Assembly (NCBI RefSeq): GCF_032884065.1
Contig: NC_088873.1
Span: 1,666,718-1,730,717 of the forward strand
Length of the DNA: 64,000 nt
Source: Artemia franciscana
Lineage: Eukaryota > Arthropoda > Branchiopoda > Anostraca > Artemiidae
Direction of reading: 5' to 3'
Each line of letters starts with the position of its first letter. Position 1 is the stretch's first letter. The notes under the pieces are model-generated. The model worked only from the letters and a program-made list of their open reading frames with translations. It was not told where the DNA came from and did no database searches. This document shows positions 53,527 to 64,000 of the stretch, piece by piece. The position numbers were made by a program, and so were the translations under genes.

Positions 53527-54535
53527 TCTGTAACATTTCTGAGTCATAGTTCATAGTGGCATAACGTTCATAGGGTTCAAAAGTATATTTTCTTGGTAAT
53601 TTATTCTAAAGGTAAAGCTGCGAGTTAAATCAAAATAGAACATTTAAAAAACAATATAAATTAGATAAGACGACAAACTGAGAAGGATGAGATATAAAGA
53701 GGCAAACCGAAGGAAATAATCACGAAGGGGAAGAAATGGAAGATTTTTTACTTGGTATATGAAATAGTCATCTTCATGAACCCAAAAATCATAAAATTTC
53801 ACATTTCATTCTTTTCTAATAGATTTCATTTATATTTTGGTTTTTATTATCTCAAAACATCCCTTCTTTAACGCCGACGTCAGGCTCGTAATTTATAAAT
53901 ATTCATTTTATTTTTTGACTGTTTCGGCAAATGTTATCTAAGATTTAAATAAAACCAAAATATTTTGAAGTTTCTTTTTAAGTTATCTGCCCTATATCTT
54001 AGAAAAATCTGCTACATTTCTGAGTAAGATTCATAGTGGCACTACAAAGCATATTTCGCTGGTAATTTGGGTAAAAGGTAAAGCTGCGAGTTAAAGCAAA
54101 ATAGAACATATAAAAAACAATATAAAAGAGGTAAGACGACAAACTGAGAAGGATAAGATATAAAGCGGCAAACTGAAGGATATAATCACGAAGGGGAAAA
54201 ACGGAAGATTTTTTACTTGGTATATGAAATAGTCATCTTCATGAACCCGAAAATCATAAAATTTCACATTACATTCTTTTCTAATAGATTTAATTTATTT
54301 TTTGTTTTTTTGTTATTTCAAAACGTCCCTTCGTTAACGCTAACCTCAGGCTCGAATTTGTAAATATTCATTTTCTTTCTGGACTGTTTCGGGAAACGTG
54401 ATTTGAGATTGATATAAAAAGAAAATATTTTAAAGTTTCTTTTAAGTTATCCGTCCTAATATCTTGGAAAAATCAGCTACATTTTTAAGTTAAGGTTCAA
54501 GGTTGCATTACAAAATACATTTCTTCAGTAATTTA
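53527..54535. repeat. Tandem repeat with a unit of about 475 bp, two units plus a partial
   Basis: Unit 1 is 53527-54007, unit 2 is 54008-54474, and a partial third runs to about 54535. Shared landmarks: ACATTTCTGAGT, GGTAAAGCTGCGAGTTAAA, GACGACAAACTGAGAAGGAT and TCATCTTCATGAACCC. A diverged single copy lies at 61660-62160. Noncoding. Confidence 0.85.
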
Positions 54536-55729
54536 GGTTTTGTCCCTGCTATTCCCCATTACTTTAGCCAAAATTAATTGTACCGAAAGAGAGGAATATT
54601 CATTTAAAACACACCGAGAACACAGTTGAAATACCATCTAAAACACAATTGAATTACAGTCAAATTCATCTAAAACACAGTCGAATTACCATTTTTCAGA
54701 ATCTGAGTGTTCTTCATATGAGGGGGCAACTATATTTTTAGACATTTTTTCCCAATATTTGCAGAGGACATCTTTCAGGGGTAGTCGCAGGGGAGGAGTA
54801 CCCCTATCCACAAAATTAGCAAATCATTCAAAAAGAGAAAACTTGTGTGGTGACAGATGTTTGGGCACACAGAAGGGCACAATTTTTAATAATGTTCAAT
54901 AATTATTTAATATTTATATTTAATAATATTTAACAATAATAATAATTGAATTACTTCGGAAATAATAAAATCCTTCTTATCAAAAGAAATATATAAAACG
55001 ATCAAAACTTACGTCTTTTGCTTAAAAGTGTCAGAAACCTGAAAAGATTCAGTGAGGCACCCTGGTCATTTAAATTTTTACTTTTACACATGCTGTGAGG
55101 TTATGATAAAATTTGTAATTTGAAAAAAAAGAGCTAAGTGTTGTAACTTTTAATATTTCGTTTTCCTGAGTTTCGAGACATGATAATAGAATTTCAATAT
55201 GCGTATATGTATTGTCACTATTTTAACCCTTTGTCGGTAAAATTTACTTGCGTGCAAAGTGTGAAAGACAAATATCAATAAGCTTTTCCACAATGGAAAT
55301 GATCAATTTTGAGAATTGAGCATTTCAGTTTTCTCAGGTCTCTAGAAATTTTTGAAATAGGGCTTCAAAACTCCAATTGTATAATAACCTGCGACATAGA
55401 TTAAATATATATCGTTATATGCCTATGCATGAATTCTTCATTACGAATTATGTTAACTAAACTTTAATAAGAGGTTTCTAGCTTTTATTAATAAAACAAA
55501 CGATATTTTTTCAATCTTTTCCTTTGTAAAAAGTTTTAAAAATACACCCGTAGGGATTGGCAAATTTAATGCTCCTTAGATAAAAAAAAGTTTTGTTGTT
55601 TCGAAATAATTTTCTTTTCTAACACAGCGCAAATAGTTTTAATATCATAGGTGGCGCAACAACGCTGGCTAAGTAAAGAGTAAAGTAGGTGCAATGTATC
55701 ATTTTTTTTTTATTTTATTTCTTTTTACC
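54536..55729. other. Unassigned noncoding DNA
   Basis: AT-rich. A short triplet AAACACA.TTGAATTAC-like repeat occurs at 54605-54690. Nothing else recognised. Confidence 0.45.
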
Positions 55730-56030
55730 AAGGCCTTCATGTGGAAGGAGTTGCCTTAGAAACTTCGTAAAGGGCTCATTCAATTGAAAATTGAAGTTTC
55801 TGGTGCCCTTTTTAAGAGTCAAAAGTGATTGAAGGGCCACTAGAATCCCTCCTACACTTTTTCCCCCAATGACATCCGATTAAAGTTTTGAGATATCCAT
55901 TTTGTTCATCGTAGTTGAAAGATATAATAACTATGCCTCTGGGGATTACCCCTCCCCCCAAACCCTCTTGCGAAGGGATGGAAGTTGTGTTATTCACCTA
56001 TTGTTTGAATATAGTGCTTGTTATCGGAAA
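55730..56030 (-). repeat. Old R1 relative
   Basis: The minus-strand R1 landmarks are present but diverged: GGGCTCATTCAATTGAAAAT, GTGCCCTTTTTAAGAGTCAA and GTTTTGAGATATCCATTTTG, then ATAACTATGCCTCTGGGGA. Confidence 0.65.
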
Positions 56031-56499
56031 AGGAGGTATGTTAGACCTTTGGTGGCAAAGAAGGCCCAAGGCATTCAGGTGGGAATGCTGAGGGGAGTGT
56101 TCAACTAAATCAAAGCAAACCATGTCCATTTAGTTCGTCAAAAGGGCGTAATTAGTTGAGGAATGGCTTAGTTTACTAAGTTGAAACCTTCAGAGAAAGA
56201 TGAGGAGGATGAGCAATTTACTAAAATGGAATATATATGCGCTACTACTCCACTACTAGTACCACTACTATCATACAAAGATTACTACTACTACGGCAAA
56301 AGCTTCTTCTATTGCGGCTGCTACTAAGGTTAAGTATAATAAGGTGAAAATTTGAGGAGGAGTTCCAACTATATCAAAACACGCTATGTATACGCAGTTT
56401 GTCAAAAGGAAGTATCAGCAATATCTTAGAAATTAATTGTAGCATTAAATTGAAACATTTAACATTCAATTTAGCCCATCGCTGGGAGAAGGTTTGTAA

Positions 56500-57290
56500 C
56501 TAATGGGGCGTGTCCCGACGCCAGTATGCTTTTCTGAGTTTACATTTGAGGAGCCCTCTTCCTCCTTTGCCAGTATTTATGGCCCATAATCTCTGGTTTT
56601 GGCTCTACACCAATTACTGCGCCCAAAACGCTACAACAGTTCCACTTTTTCTACTCTGGAGTAGACGATAATTCGGGACTTCATGGTGTCGGTTTCATTA
56701 TGAACCAAATAACCAGAAACGTACCTCTAAATTGGGAACCCGTTTCTTCCAGACTGGTCAGGGTTAGGCTTAAAGGAAGCCTTGCAAATGTATTTCTTTT
56801 CTCCACTGAACGTGATGCCACTATTACCGCTAAGAATGAATTCTAGGGGGATTTGCAACAAGTATTTTCTTGAATTACCTCACGAGGCTATCTGATTTCT
56901 TTTGGGGACTTCAACACAAGAGTTCGTCCGCCTGATCAGACCACTGCCCAAGTCCTTGGCAAGTTTGGACTAGAACACAGGTGTGACAATCGGCAAAGAC
57001 TGGTAAATTGTGCCTGGATGAATCATCTCGTTGTCACAAACACTATATTTCAGCATAAGCGAAGCTATCTATTGACATGGCACTTTAACGACGGTGTTAC
57101 TAAGGCCCAAACTGACTTCATTCTCGTCCACCTACGCTGGAGACATGAAACATGTCGATCTTTAAAACGGTGAATAAACAAGCTCAAAATTGATGTCCAA
57201 TCACATGCTAGTCTTTGCGAAATCCTTCTGCATCTCACAGCTTTGAGAAAGAATAAACCCAAAGCCCGAAATGATGTTGGTAAGCTTCAA
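56500..57290 (+). pseudogene. LINE endonuclease remnant
   Basis: Pieces across frames: NWEPVSSRLVRVRLKGSLAN, then VFLFSTERDATITAKNEF, GYLISFGDFNTRVRPPDQTT (the GDFN catalytic box near 56900), VLGKFGLEHRCDNRQRLVNC, VVTNTIFQHKRSYLLTWHFN, then DGVTKAQTDFILV. These are classic landmarks of the apurinic-type endonuclease of this LINE group. Many stops and frame changes. It continues into the RT below. Confidence 0.82.
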
Positions 57291-59340
57291 GAAAAATAAG
57301 TTGGGAAAACTCCAAGCATAGAGCTAATGATTTGTTTCGATGCGCTAAATTTGAATGAGGAAGAAAACCACGATCCTGATCAAAGATGGAAGACCTTCAA
57401 AACAGTGATGAAAAAGATCACTGAAGAGATCCTAGGTCTAACAAAAGTGAAACGACGATATTAGATTACCACCAGAGCTTTGTCAACATTCAGAGAGTAA
57501 AGGAAAAAGATGAATGTCCCTAAAAGTGTCACGAAAGAGTTGCGCTGAGTTGCAGGTGAAGCACTCTGCTCATCTAAGACCGTAGCGAAATGTGAGAATA
57601 AACTGATTTACAATTTGAGAAAAAGCAGCACGTGCTCATGAGATGTTTTCGCAAACCTTACCAGATTCTCAAAGAATCGACTGGTAAGAAAGCTGCTGGG
57701 TCTGAAGTTGTCAAAGACAGATCAGAAAAAGTTGTTAGCTGGCAGAAAGAGCGTTTGAACAATTGGAAGAATAACTTCGAAAACCTGGTTAACATATCCC
57801 CATCATCAACTCCTAATGGTTACCTCCAAAGTGTTCAAAAGAAACTGTATAATGTCGAGCTGGGTACCCCAATAAGAAAAGAAATACTCAAAGCAATTAA
57901 GCTACTGAAGAAATACGAAGTCCCAGGTCAAGATGGTCTCTCCCCGGAACTACACAAACAGTGCCCTGAGATCAGCGTGGAACAACTCAATGGTATGCTA
58001 AAAGAGGTATGGAAGACCGACACTTTTCTTATGAGTTGGAAGACAAGATGGATATACAAGAGAGGTAATAAAACTAAGTGCAAAAGTTACCTTGACATTG
58101 CTGGAAAAATATTTTGGGTCATTCTTCTTAACTGCTTTAAGGGGGGAAGGGGGAAAAGAGTCCGCGAAAATCACGCCAGTTTTCGTCCTGGTAGAGGCTG
58201 CACTGACAATAGTTTTGCACTCTGCCTCACTATTCCCTATTCACTAATATCACTATCACTATTCACTATTAAAGCTACAATTTGCCTCTTGTTCTGCTAT
58301 CTCAGGACTTCGTTTCGTCCTTTGCCTCGATCACTCGCCAAAAACTTTGGAAAATTTTAGAAATGACGGAATGCAATGAAATTTTCCAAACTGCTCAAAG
58401 AATAACATGAGGGGCTAGTGAGCTTAGTTCGAGTTTAGGGAGAACTCTGGAGAATTCCAAGTTGAATTTTGAATAAAAAAGGTTTGTCCTGTCCCCGACT
58501 CTGTTATAACTACGGAGTTGATTGGATGCTTGAGAATGCCCTGGATAGAATCTTCCACTTGAAGACCTTAACTAAGCTGATGATATCTGAATCCCCTCAG
58601 ACCCAGAGAAGGCGCATACTATGCCTGATGATTTAGTGACATGGGCCGATCACACTGGCTGGAAAGTCAATACAACCGAAGACCCCATTTATGGCAGTAA
58701 ACCATACTGAATCTCTTCCCCTAACTGTAAATCATATACATCCGGATCGGGTCGACAGCTTCACATACCTTTGCTCCCAGCTTCTGACTGATAGATCCTC
58801 AGATGCCGGTGTTCAACGGTGATTGCGGAAAGCACATTCTGTCTTTTCTTACTCAGAAAACGTTTTTGGAGTCGGGTAGGAAATTAGTGTACGCACTAAA
58901 GCTTGAGCCTACCTAGGTTCAGTTTGAACGATCCTTCTTTATGGATGCAAAACTTTGTCTGTGGAGCAACTACTCATAAAAAGCCCTGCAGATGTTTGAG
59001 CATACCTGTCTGCTTAGTATCCTCAGGATACACCTGCAGGATCACATGTCAAACGTGGAAATAAAAAGGAGCGCCGACTCAAATGGTTAGGTCTTACCGA
59101 GGCCACCAGAGTACTTCCCTCGCAGAAGTCTTCAAGCTAATCCCCTCAGGTAATGACAGAGATGTCGAGAGGACAGCGGTAAACTGGAGGAACCTGATTA
59201 AATCAGATCTTGAACCTATTGGAGGGCTTAGAAAATTCAGCCATAGATAGACAACCCAATGGCTACCACTTGCAAACTAGCTGGCAACAGACTGGACTAT
59301 ATACGGTCCAACCAGGTCTCAAAGATCCTTGATACGCACA
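57291..59340 (+). pseudogene. LINE reverse transcriptase remnant
   Basis: The best open stretch is 57632-58360 (242 codons). It contains VPGQDGLSPELHKQCPEISV (RT block 1), LMSWKTRWIYKRGNKTKCKS, then ENHASFRPGRGCTDNSFALC. An ADDI box survives near 58570, preceded by a stop. The C-terminal RLKWLG lies near 59075. The element ends near 59385 with a TAAATAAGTAAA tail. Old and inactive. It differs from the LINE at 49060, which has GFRKGRGCVDHVF. Confidence 0.82.
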
Positions 59341-59828
59341 AGGTATAGCTGATTCCCACCGCAAGCATGAGTAAATAAGTAAAGCGCCAGAGCATTAAGT
59401 TGAAACTTTCAGTGATTTCTCAGAGAGTGTTGAACTAACCAAAGAGAACTGTGTGAATACTGCAACTATTGCTACTGCTATTACAATTATAGCTACTTTT
59501 GAGGCTAATGGTATTGAGGTAAAACTTTCAAAAGGTGTATAATTCAAAACAGACAGTGTGCACTCAGGTTGTCAAAAGACAATGTAAACAAAATTTTGGA
59601 AACAGCTTTGAGCATTAAGCTGAATTTTTCAGGGCATTTCAAGAGGATTCTGAACTAATTAGAAGGGCCCTAATTTAACAATTACTATTCCTAATTTAAC
59701 ATCACTTTTTCGTATTGATTAGCATCTACTATAAGGATTTTATTTGAAAAGTCTCTGAAAAATATATAAGAACACTTAAGAAAATATTTTAAACTATTCT
59801 TAGACTATTTTTGGACTGTTTTAATTTC

Positions 59829-59959
<131 letters not shown>

Positions 59960-60097
59960 CTTCCACGGACTTCTAAGGTAGGGTGCTGGTAATCCAAAAA
60001 ACACCTGAACACTAGCACTCCTGAAGTTGTGACCATCCTCACTTCCTGAAGGTCTTGGGTAGGTTGACAGCAGCACTAATACTAACTTTCTTGAATA

Positions 60098-60760
60098 TTT
60101 AAACTTCTAAGTTTCTCAGCTACTAGGGTTTTGGACAGCAAAACAAACAATAGGTTATCTTATGAAGGTCTGAAATTTTTAGCTTTTGATTTTCCTGATT
60201 TTCTGAATTTTCAGAATAGACTGACAATACTGCTGCAGACAATTCATGACAGTTTAAACTTCTGATTTCTGAGCTGTTTGGGTAGTTGACAGCAATACAA
60301 ACAATAAGTTGTCTTACGAAGGCTTAAAATCCTTAGCTTTTGAACTTACTGATTTTCTGAATTTTCGGAATAGGTTGACGTTACTGCAAACAATAAAATT
60401 GCCTCCTTAAAGATTAAACTTCTATTTTTTCGATCTGTTTGGGTAGTTGTCAGCAATAAAAAAAAATTATCATATGCTCGTTTAAATTCTTAGCTTCTGA
60501 ATTAACCGATTTTCTTAATTTTCAGTATAGGTTGACAGTACTGCAAACAGTAAATTGTTTAATGACGGTTTAAACTTCTGAGTTTCTGAGCTTCTAGGTT
60601 GCCTGTAGTTTTCAATAACAAATTATTTAAATTATTTCCTGATTTCCTAGTTATTCAATAGTAAAATATCTCCTGCTCGTTTACAATCCTAAGTGTTTGG
60701 CTTTTCGATTTTCTGAGCTTCTATGATGGGTCAACTGTAATTTAAATAACAAAAAATTAC
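60098..60760. repeat. Diverged tandem repeat, period about 157 bp
   Basis: Units start at TTAAACTTCT: 60098, 60253, 60413 and 60569, with a degenerate fifth near 60681. Each holds CTGAGCT..TTGGGTAG..GACAGCAA.ACAAACAATA and then TTAGCTTTTGA.TT.CTGATTTTCTGAATTTTC. Noncoding. Confidence 0.75.
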
Positions 60761-61659
60761 CTGAAAATCTAAGCTTCCCTGATGATACGCTCTTTGAGAA
60801 TAGATTAGCAAATAGTTCTTCCCAATTACCTTAGAAGTGTGGAAATGTCAGATGTTACCGTTATGTGTAACAGCGACAGTATTAGACATTCCTCTAGAAT
60901 GATTTCTCAAAATTCCAGAGATGAATTAGCCCTTTATGGATGTTACACACATTAAACCTCTTTCTGTTCAGAGATGGAAGAAAAGAGCCTGCAGCCCTCG
61001 ACACTTTTCATTCGGCCAATAAAAGAGGCTTAATAAGTATAAGACTAAGAGTGTTGTAAAGCTTCATTCTAACAAAAGAATTACTCAAAAAGACTGAATC
61101 CAATAAGTACATCCTGTCAAGCTGTCCGATTTGGTCAAGGAATGTGTCAGGAACAGAACAAAAAATGCTTCATTTAGCAGTTCTTTAATCACTGTGGTTA
61201 AGTCTGTGGCCTTCGTCCCCCACGAGGTAATGATCGAGTGATCGTCGGCTCTAATCAGCTGGAAAACAATGGGGTCTCACAAGTAATATTTGACAGTTCC
61301 TGTTCTAGTGCCAAACTGTAAAGAAGGCGTAAACATCAAATATTTCAATTTGGCATAGTTCCAAATCATTGCTTTGGTGCAAAAGACTTATTACTACTTG
61401 GTAAAATGACATTCACTTTGATGCATTGACGTGAGATAATTGCCCTGCTCATCATGTCATCAATCATTTATTTGCGAATTTGTAAATGATTTGCTTGTCA
61501 TTAGTTTGACAGGAAGTTCGTAAACGGACTTGAGATTATATTTGTTCACAATAATCCTTAAAGCAGCTATGATAAAACGTTAAGATAAAAGTAAGATAGA
61601 ATTGGAGCTTTTCTAATAAGAAATTCCCCATAGAAATCTTTGCTCAAACCCTCATTGAT
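60761..61659. other. Unassigned noncoding DNA
   Basis: No gene, RNA or repeat recognised. Confidence 0.45.
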
Positions 61660-62160
61660 ATGCTGTGCGTTAAAGCGAAATGGAACATTTATATAACAAT
61701 TTAAGATACATAAATTGACAAATTGAGAAAGATAAGATGTAAAGAGGCAAACTGAAGGAGATAATCAATAAGGAATAAAGTAAAACAGAAGATTTTCCAA
61801 GTGGTACGTGAAATTGTCATCTTCAGGACCCCAGAAATCATAAAACTTTAACACTCCATGCTTTTGTCAAAATATTTCACCTATTTCCTTTTTTAGCTTT
61901 TTACTATTCTGAAGCATTCCCTTGTGAACTTTATTTCACATAAAGTTAATTATGTTATTAGTGTTGTGGTTATATTATTATATTATGGTTATATTATTAT
62001 ATTATGGTTATTTAGTGTTGTAGGATATTTAATTACATGAAATAGTTTGCCTGTTTCCGCCAATAGCATTTTGGAGTTTGAGGGAAAAAATTATTTTGAA
62101 GTTTCTTTTTAAGTTATCCATCTTACAGTCTTAAAAAAAACGGGCCAAATTTCTGAGTTT
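61660..62160. repeat. Dispersed copy of the 475 bp tandem unit
   Basis: GCGTTAAAGCGAAATGGAAC, then GACAAATTGAGAAAGATAAG, GAAATTGTCATCTTCAGGA and AAGTTTCTTTTTAAGTTATC parallel the units at 53527-54474. Includes a small ATTATGGTTATATTATTAT tandem at 61970-62010. Confidence 0.75.
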
Positions 62161-63544
62161 CTATGATAGAAAGGCAGTATGGTCTTAGCAATTATCTTCA
62201 CATGTATTTGAAGAGATATGTGACATATATCCTGTTGTTTAGGGAGAGAGAACATGGCACTTTACGTCCCCTTCCTCGGAATTGCTTAACTTTTTTATGG
62301 GTAACATTATAACTTTGTGCCCATTATAATTCAGTTAGTAATTTATAAGATGCACAGAAACGTACTTTTACGTTATTACTCGAGCTCTCAATTTGTACAA
62401 GAAATTACAGTCAAACGCAGAAGGTTTTGGCTATTTCGGATTTTTCGATAACCTGGCTGTTGTTATGGGGTCTGGGTTAGAACTCGGGAAAATCCACCTC
62501 GAAAACTTCCCCTGTAGAAATTTCCCTCAGAAAATCAACACCACAAAAATTCGCCTTCTTGAAAATAAACCCCAAATATAAAACTGGGTAGCCAGGAGAA
62601 TGAAGACAAATGAAAAAAAATGAAGAAAAGTGTATAATTGTGCATGAGGTTTTATGAAAAAGAGGTGGTGGGTCATTGTGTAAGGGGGGATTTCAGATGC
62701 CTAAGAGCAGGTTCGACTCAAAAAAAAAACTTAAACTCGATCAGCCTTCAGGTAAATTTAGGAAAAAGTATGGGGGGTGGTAGGAATTAATCTCTCATCT
62801 CCCTTCATTGACGCTTAGCCTAAATAGGATGCTGCGGGGTGATATCTCCCTTCTTTTTACGGAAAAATGGTTATGATATTTATTTTAAACCTTTATTTGA
62901 CTAGAAGAATTTTCTTTAGACTTAATAAAATTAAATGCAATAATCTGTAAGTACACACCAGCTAAAATGAAGGTGGGATGTTGGAGTAATTAATTATTCC
63001 ATTTTTTGGATCGTTGGATCATTTTGCAGGCGAGGGGAGATGCCTCAGAGAGTGCATTTAAATACCAAAGCATCCTAACTCTCATTGAGACTTCATGTAA
63101 ACATGGAATGAGTTTAAGTAAGGAGAGGGAGATGAAAATTCATATTTAATCCCTCTTGATTTCCGCGAATATTTCTGGTCCACGCCTTTATTATAGAATT
63201 AAAGAGTAACAGTTTTTTTCGTGTAAAAGGAAACTCCCCCTCCTCAACTCCTTACCTGAACCTTTTTCTTAGAAGTGAGAGTTTTAATGCCTTTTTTTAA
63301 AGTAAAAAGTGATTGAAGAGCAACCAGTCCCCGTCCTAAAGCTTTTTTATATCCGATCCTTTTGGAACCCCCTTGGACTTGTGATCAACATTTCAAGGTA
63401 CTCATTTTATGCAAAATTAATTTGAAAACCTTTTCCCACAAAACATTTTTTCAAAGAAAAGTAAAGAGCTCCATTAAGCCAAAAATGAACCATAAGTCAA
63501 ATAATCTTCAAAGCGTAAAACAACCACGAAAGTAAAAAAAACTG
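62161..63544. other. Unassigned noncoding DNA with an old R1 relative
   Basis: Near 63290-63420, TAAAAAGTGATTGAAGAGCA resembles the minus-strand R1 relative at 55815-55840. No gene seen. Confidence 0.45.
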
Positions 63545-64000
63545 AAAGTGTTATAATTGTGTTTTTTCAGTAAAGCGCAAATTATGTTCTGGTTTTGAGA
63601 AGGTATGGGGCTCATCAGCCCCATGCCTATAATGGTATTTTTTTTGTTATAATGTTAATTTTTGCTCGTTTTAAGTTTGACTCGGCAATCTATTGTAATT
63701 ACTATTCGTTTTGAGTTTCATTTATTTATTGATAGCGATTTGTGGTAGTTTTACGCTTGGAATATTACTTGACTTGATTTCTGCTCATTTTTGGCTAAAT
63801 GGAGGTATTTACTTTTCTTTGAAAAACATGTTTTGTTAAAACAGTTTTTTTAATTATTTATGTTTATTTTTTATTGCCAAGTCTTTTTCATAGAAAAAAT
63901 AACATTTTATATTTTTTCAATTGTTTTCTATAAGAATTCGTAGTTTGGGTTGCTATTTGTATGTTGGAGCTACTTTTATAACAATTTTTAATACTAACAC
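63545..64000 (+). repeat. R2-type repeat, running off the window
   Basis: Matches 8465-8770 and 20525-20832: GTAAAGCGCAAATTATG, CTCGTTTTAAGTTTGACTCG, TTTCATTTATTTATTGATAG and GTTTTACGCTTGG. It also resembles the R1 module (a short C/G-rich hairpin GGGGCTCATCAGCCCC followed by TTTTAAGTTT). Confidence 0.65.

Larger units (their letters stand above)
56100..59660. repeat. Diverged tandem repeat of about 265 bp, interrupted by a LINE
   Basis: Units share an ACTA.ATCAAA.CA...ATGT part, a CAGTTTGTCAAAAGG-like part and a GCATTAAGTTGAAACTTTCA-like part. They are seen from about 56105, 56370 and again at 59392-59660. The LINE at 56470-59385 separates the second unit from its continuation. Confidence 0.5.

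Noticed and set aside
62163-62200. GATAGAAAGGCAGTATGGTC as a vestige of the PLE start (GATGGAAAGGCAGTGTGGTC)
   Set aside because: Similarity lasts only about 25 bases and nothing PLE-like follows.

Overview
This is a repeat-dominated stretch of an animal nuclear genome. I found no intact host gene, no rRNA or tRNA gene and no CRISPR array. AT-rich DNA, several non-LTR retrotransposons, a Ty3/gypsy element, a piggyBac remnant, two Penelope-like (PLE) families and long (TA)n tracts indicate a metazoan. The mix, plus AACCTAAC/GGTTAGG-type intergenic DNA, fits an arthropod. My best guess is a branchiopod crustacean such as a brine shrimp, but this is inference only. A run of exactly 100 N at 11401-11500 shows that the window is a scaffold.

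Layout. (1) 1-3064: copies of a noncoding repeat family that I call R1. (2) 2985-11400: duplicated block A, holding an inverted PLE fragment, a complete PLE with pseudo-LTRs, noncoding DNA, an unidentified coding-like remnant and the 5' part of a gypsy gag-protease region, cut off by the N gap. (3) 11501-14025: small foldback and MITE-like elements. (4) 14025-15130: another R1 copy. (5) 15057-26930: block B, a second copy of block A about 1% different, with an extra 3.4 kb holding a dead piggyBac transposase. Its gypsy continues through RT, RNase H and integrase to a polypurine tract near 29560. (6) 29776-34390: AT-rich DNA with nothing recognisable apart from one weak repeat relative. (7) 34390-37090: a LINE 3' fragment and a reverse-strand LINE (endonuclease, then a zinc-knuckle ORF1) split by an R1 fragment. 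(8) 37422-44516: R1 copies, including a 3.4 kb palindrome made of two tail-to-tail R1 units, and a minisatellite. (9) 46050-48800: a second PLE family on the minus strand. (10) 48828-53526: another pair of R1 units, the first split by a LINE whose RT frame is open for about 690 codons. (11) 53527-64000: tandem repeats, a decayed endonuclease-RT LINE, a 125 bp TA tract and more diverged repeat copies.

Almost every coding segment belongs to a mobile element, and nearly all are broken by stops, frameshifts or lost catalytic residues. The exceptions are the LINE RT frame at 49060-51135 and the RT-endonuclease frame of the two block A/B PLE copies. The points most worth pursuing are the palindromic R1 family, a shared hammerhead-like hairpin in both PLE families, and the block A/B duplication, which may be a real duplication or two haplotypes joined by the assembler.
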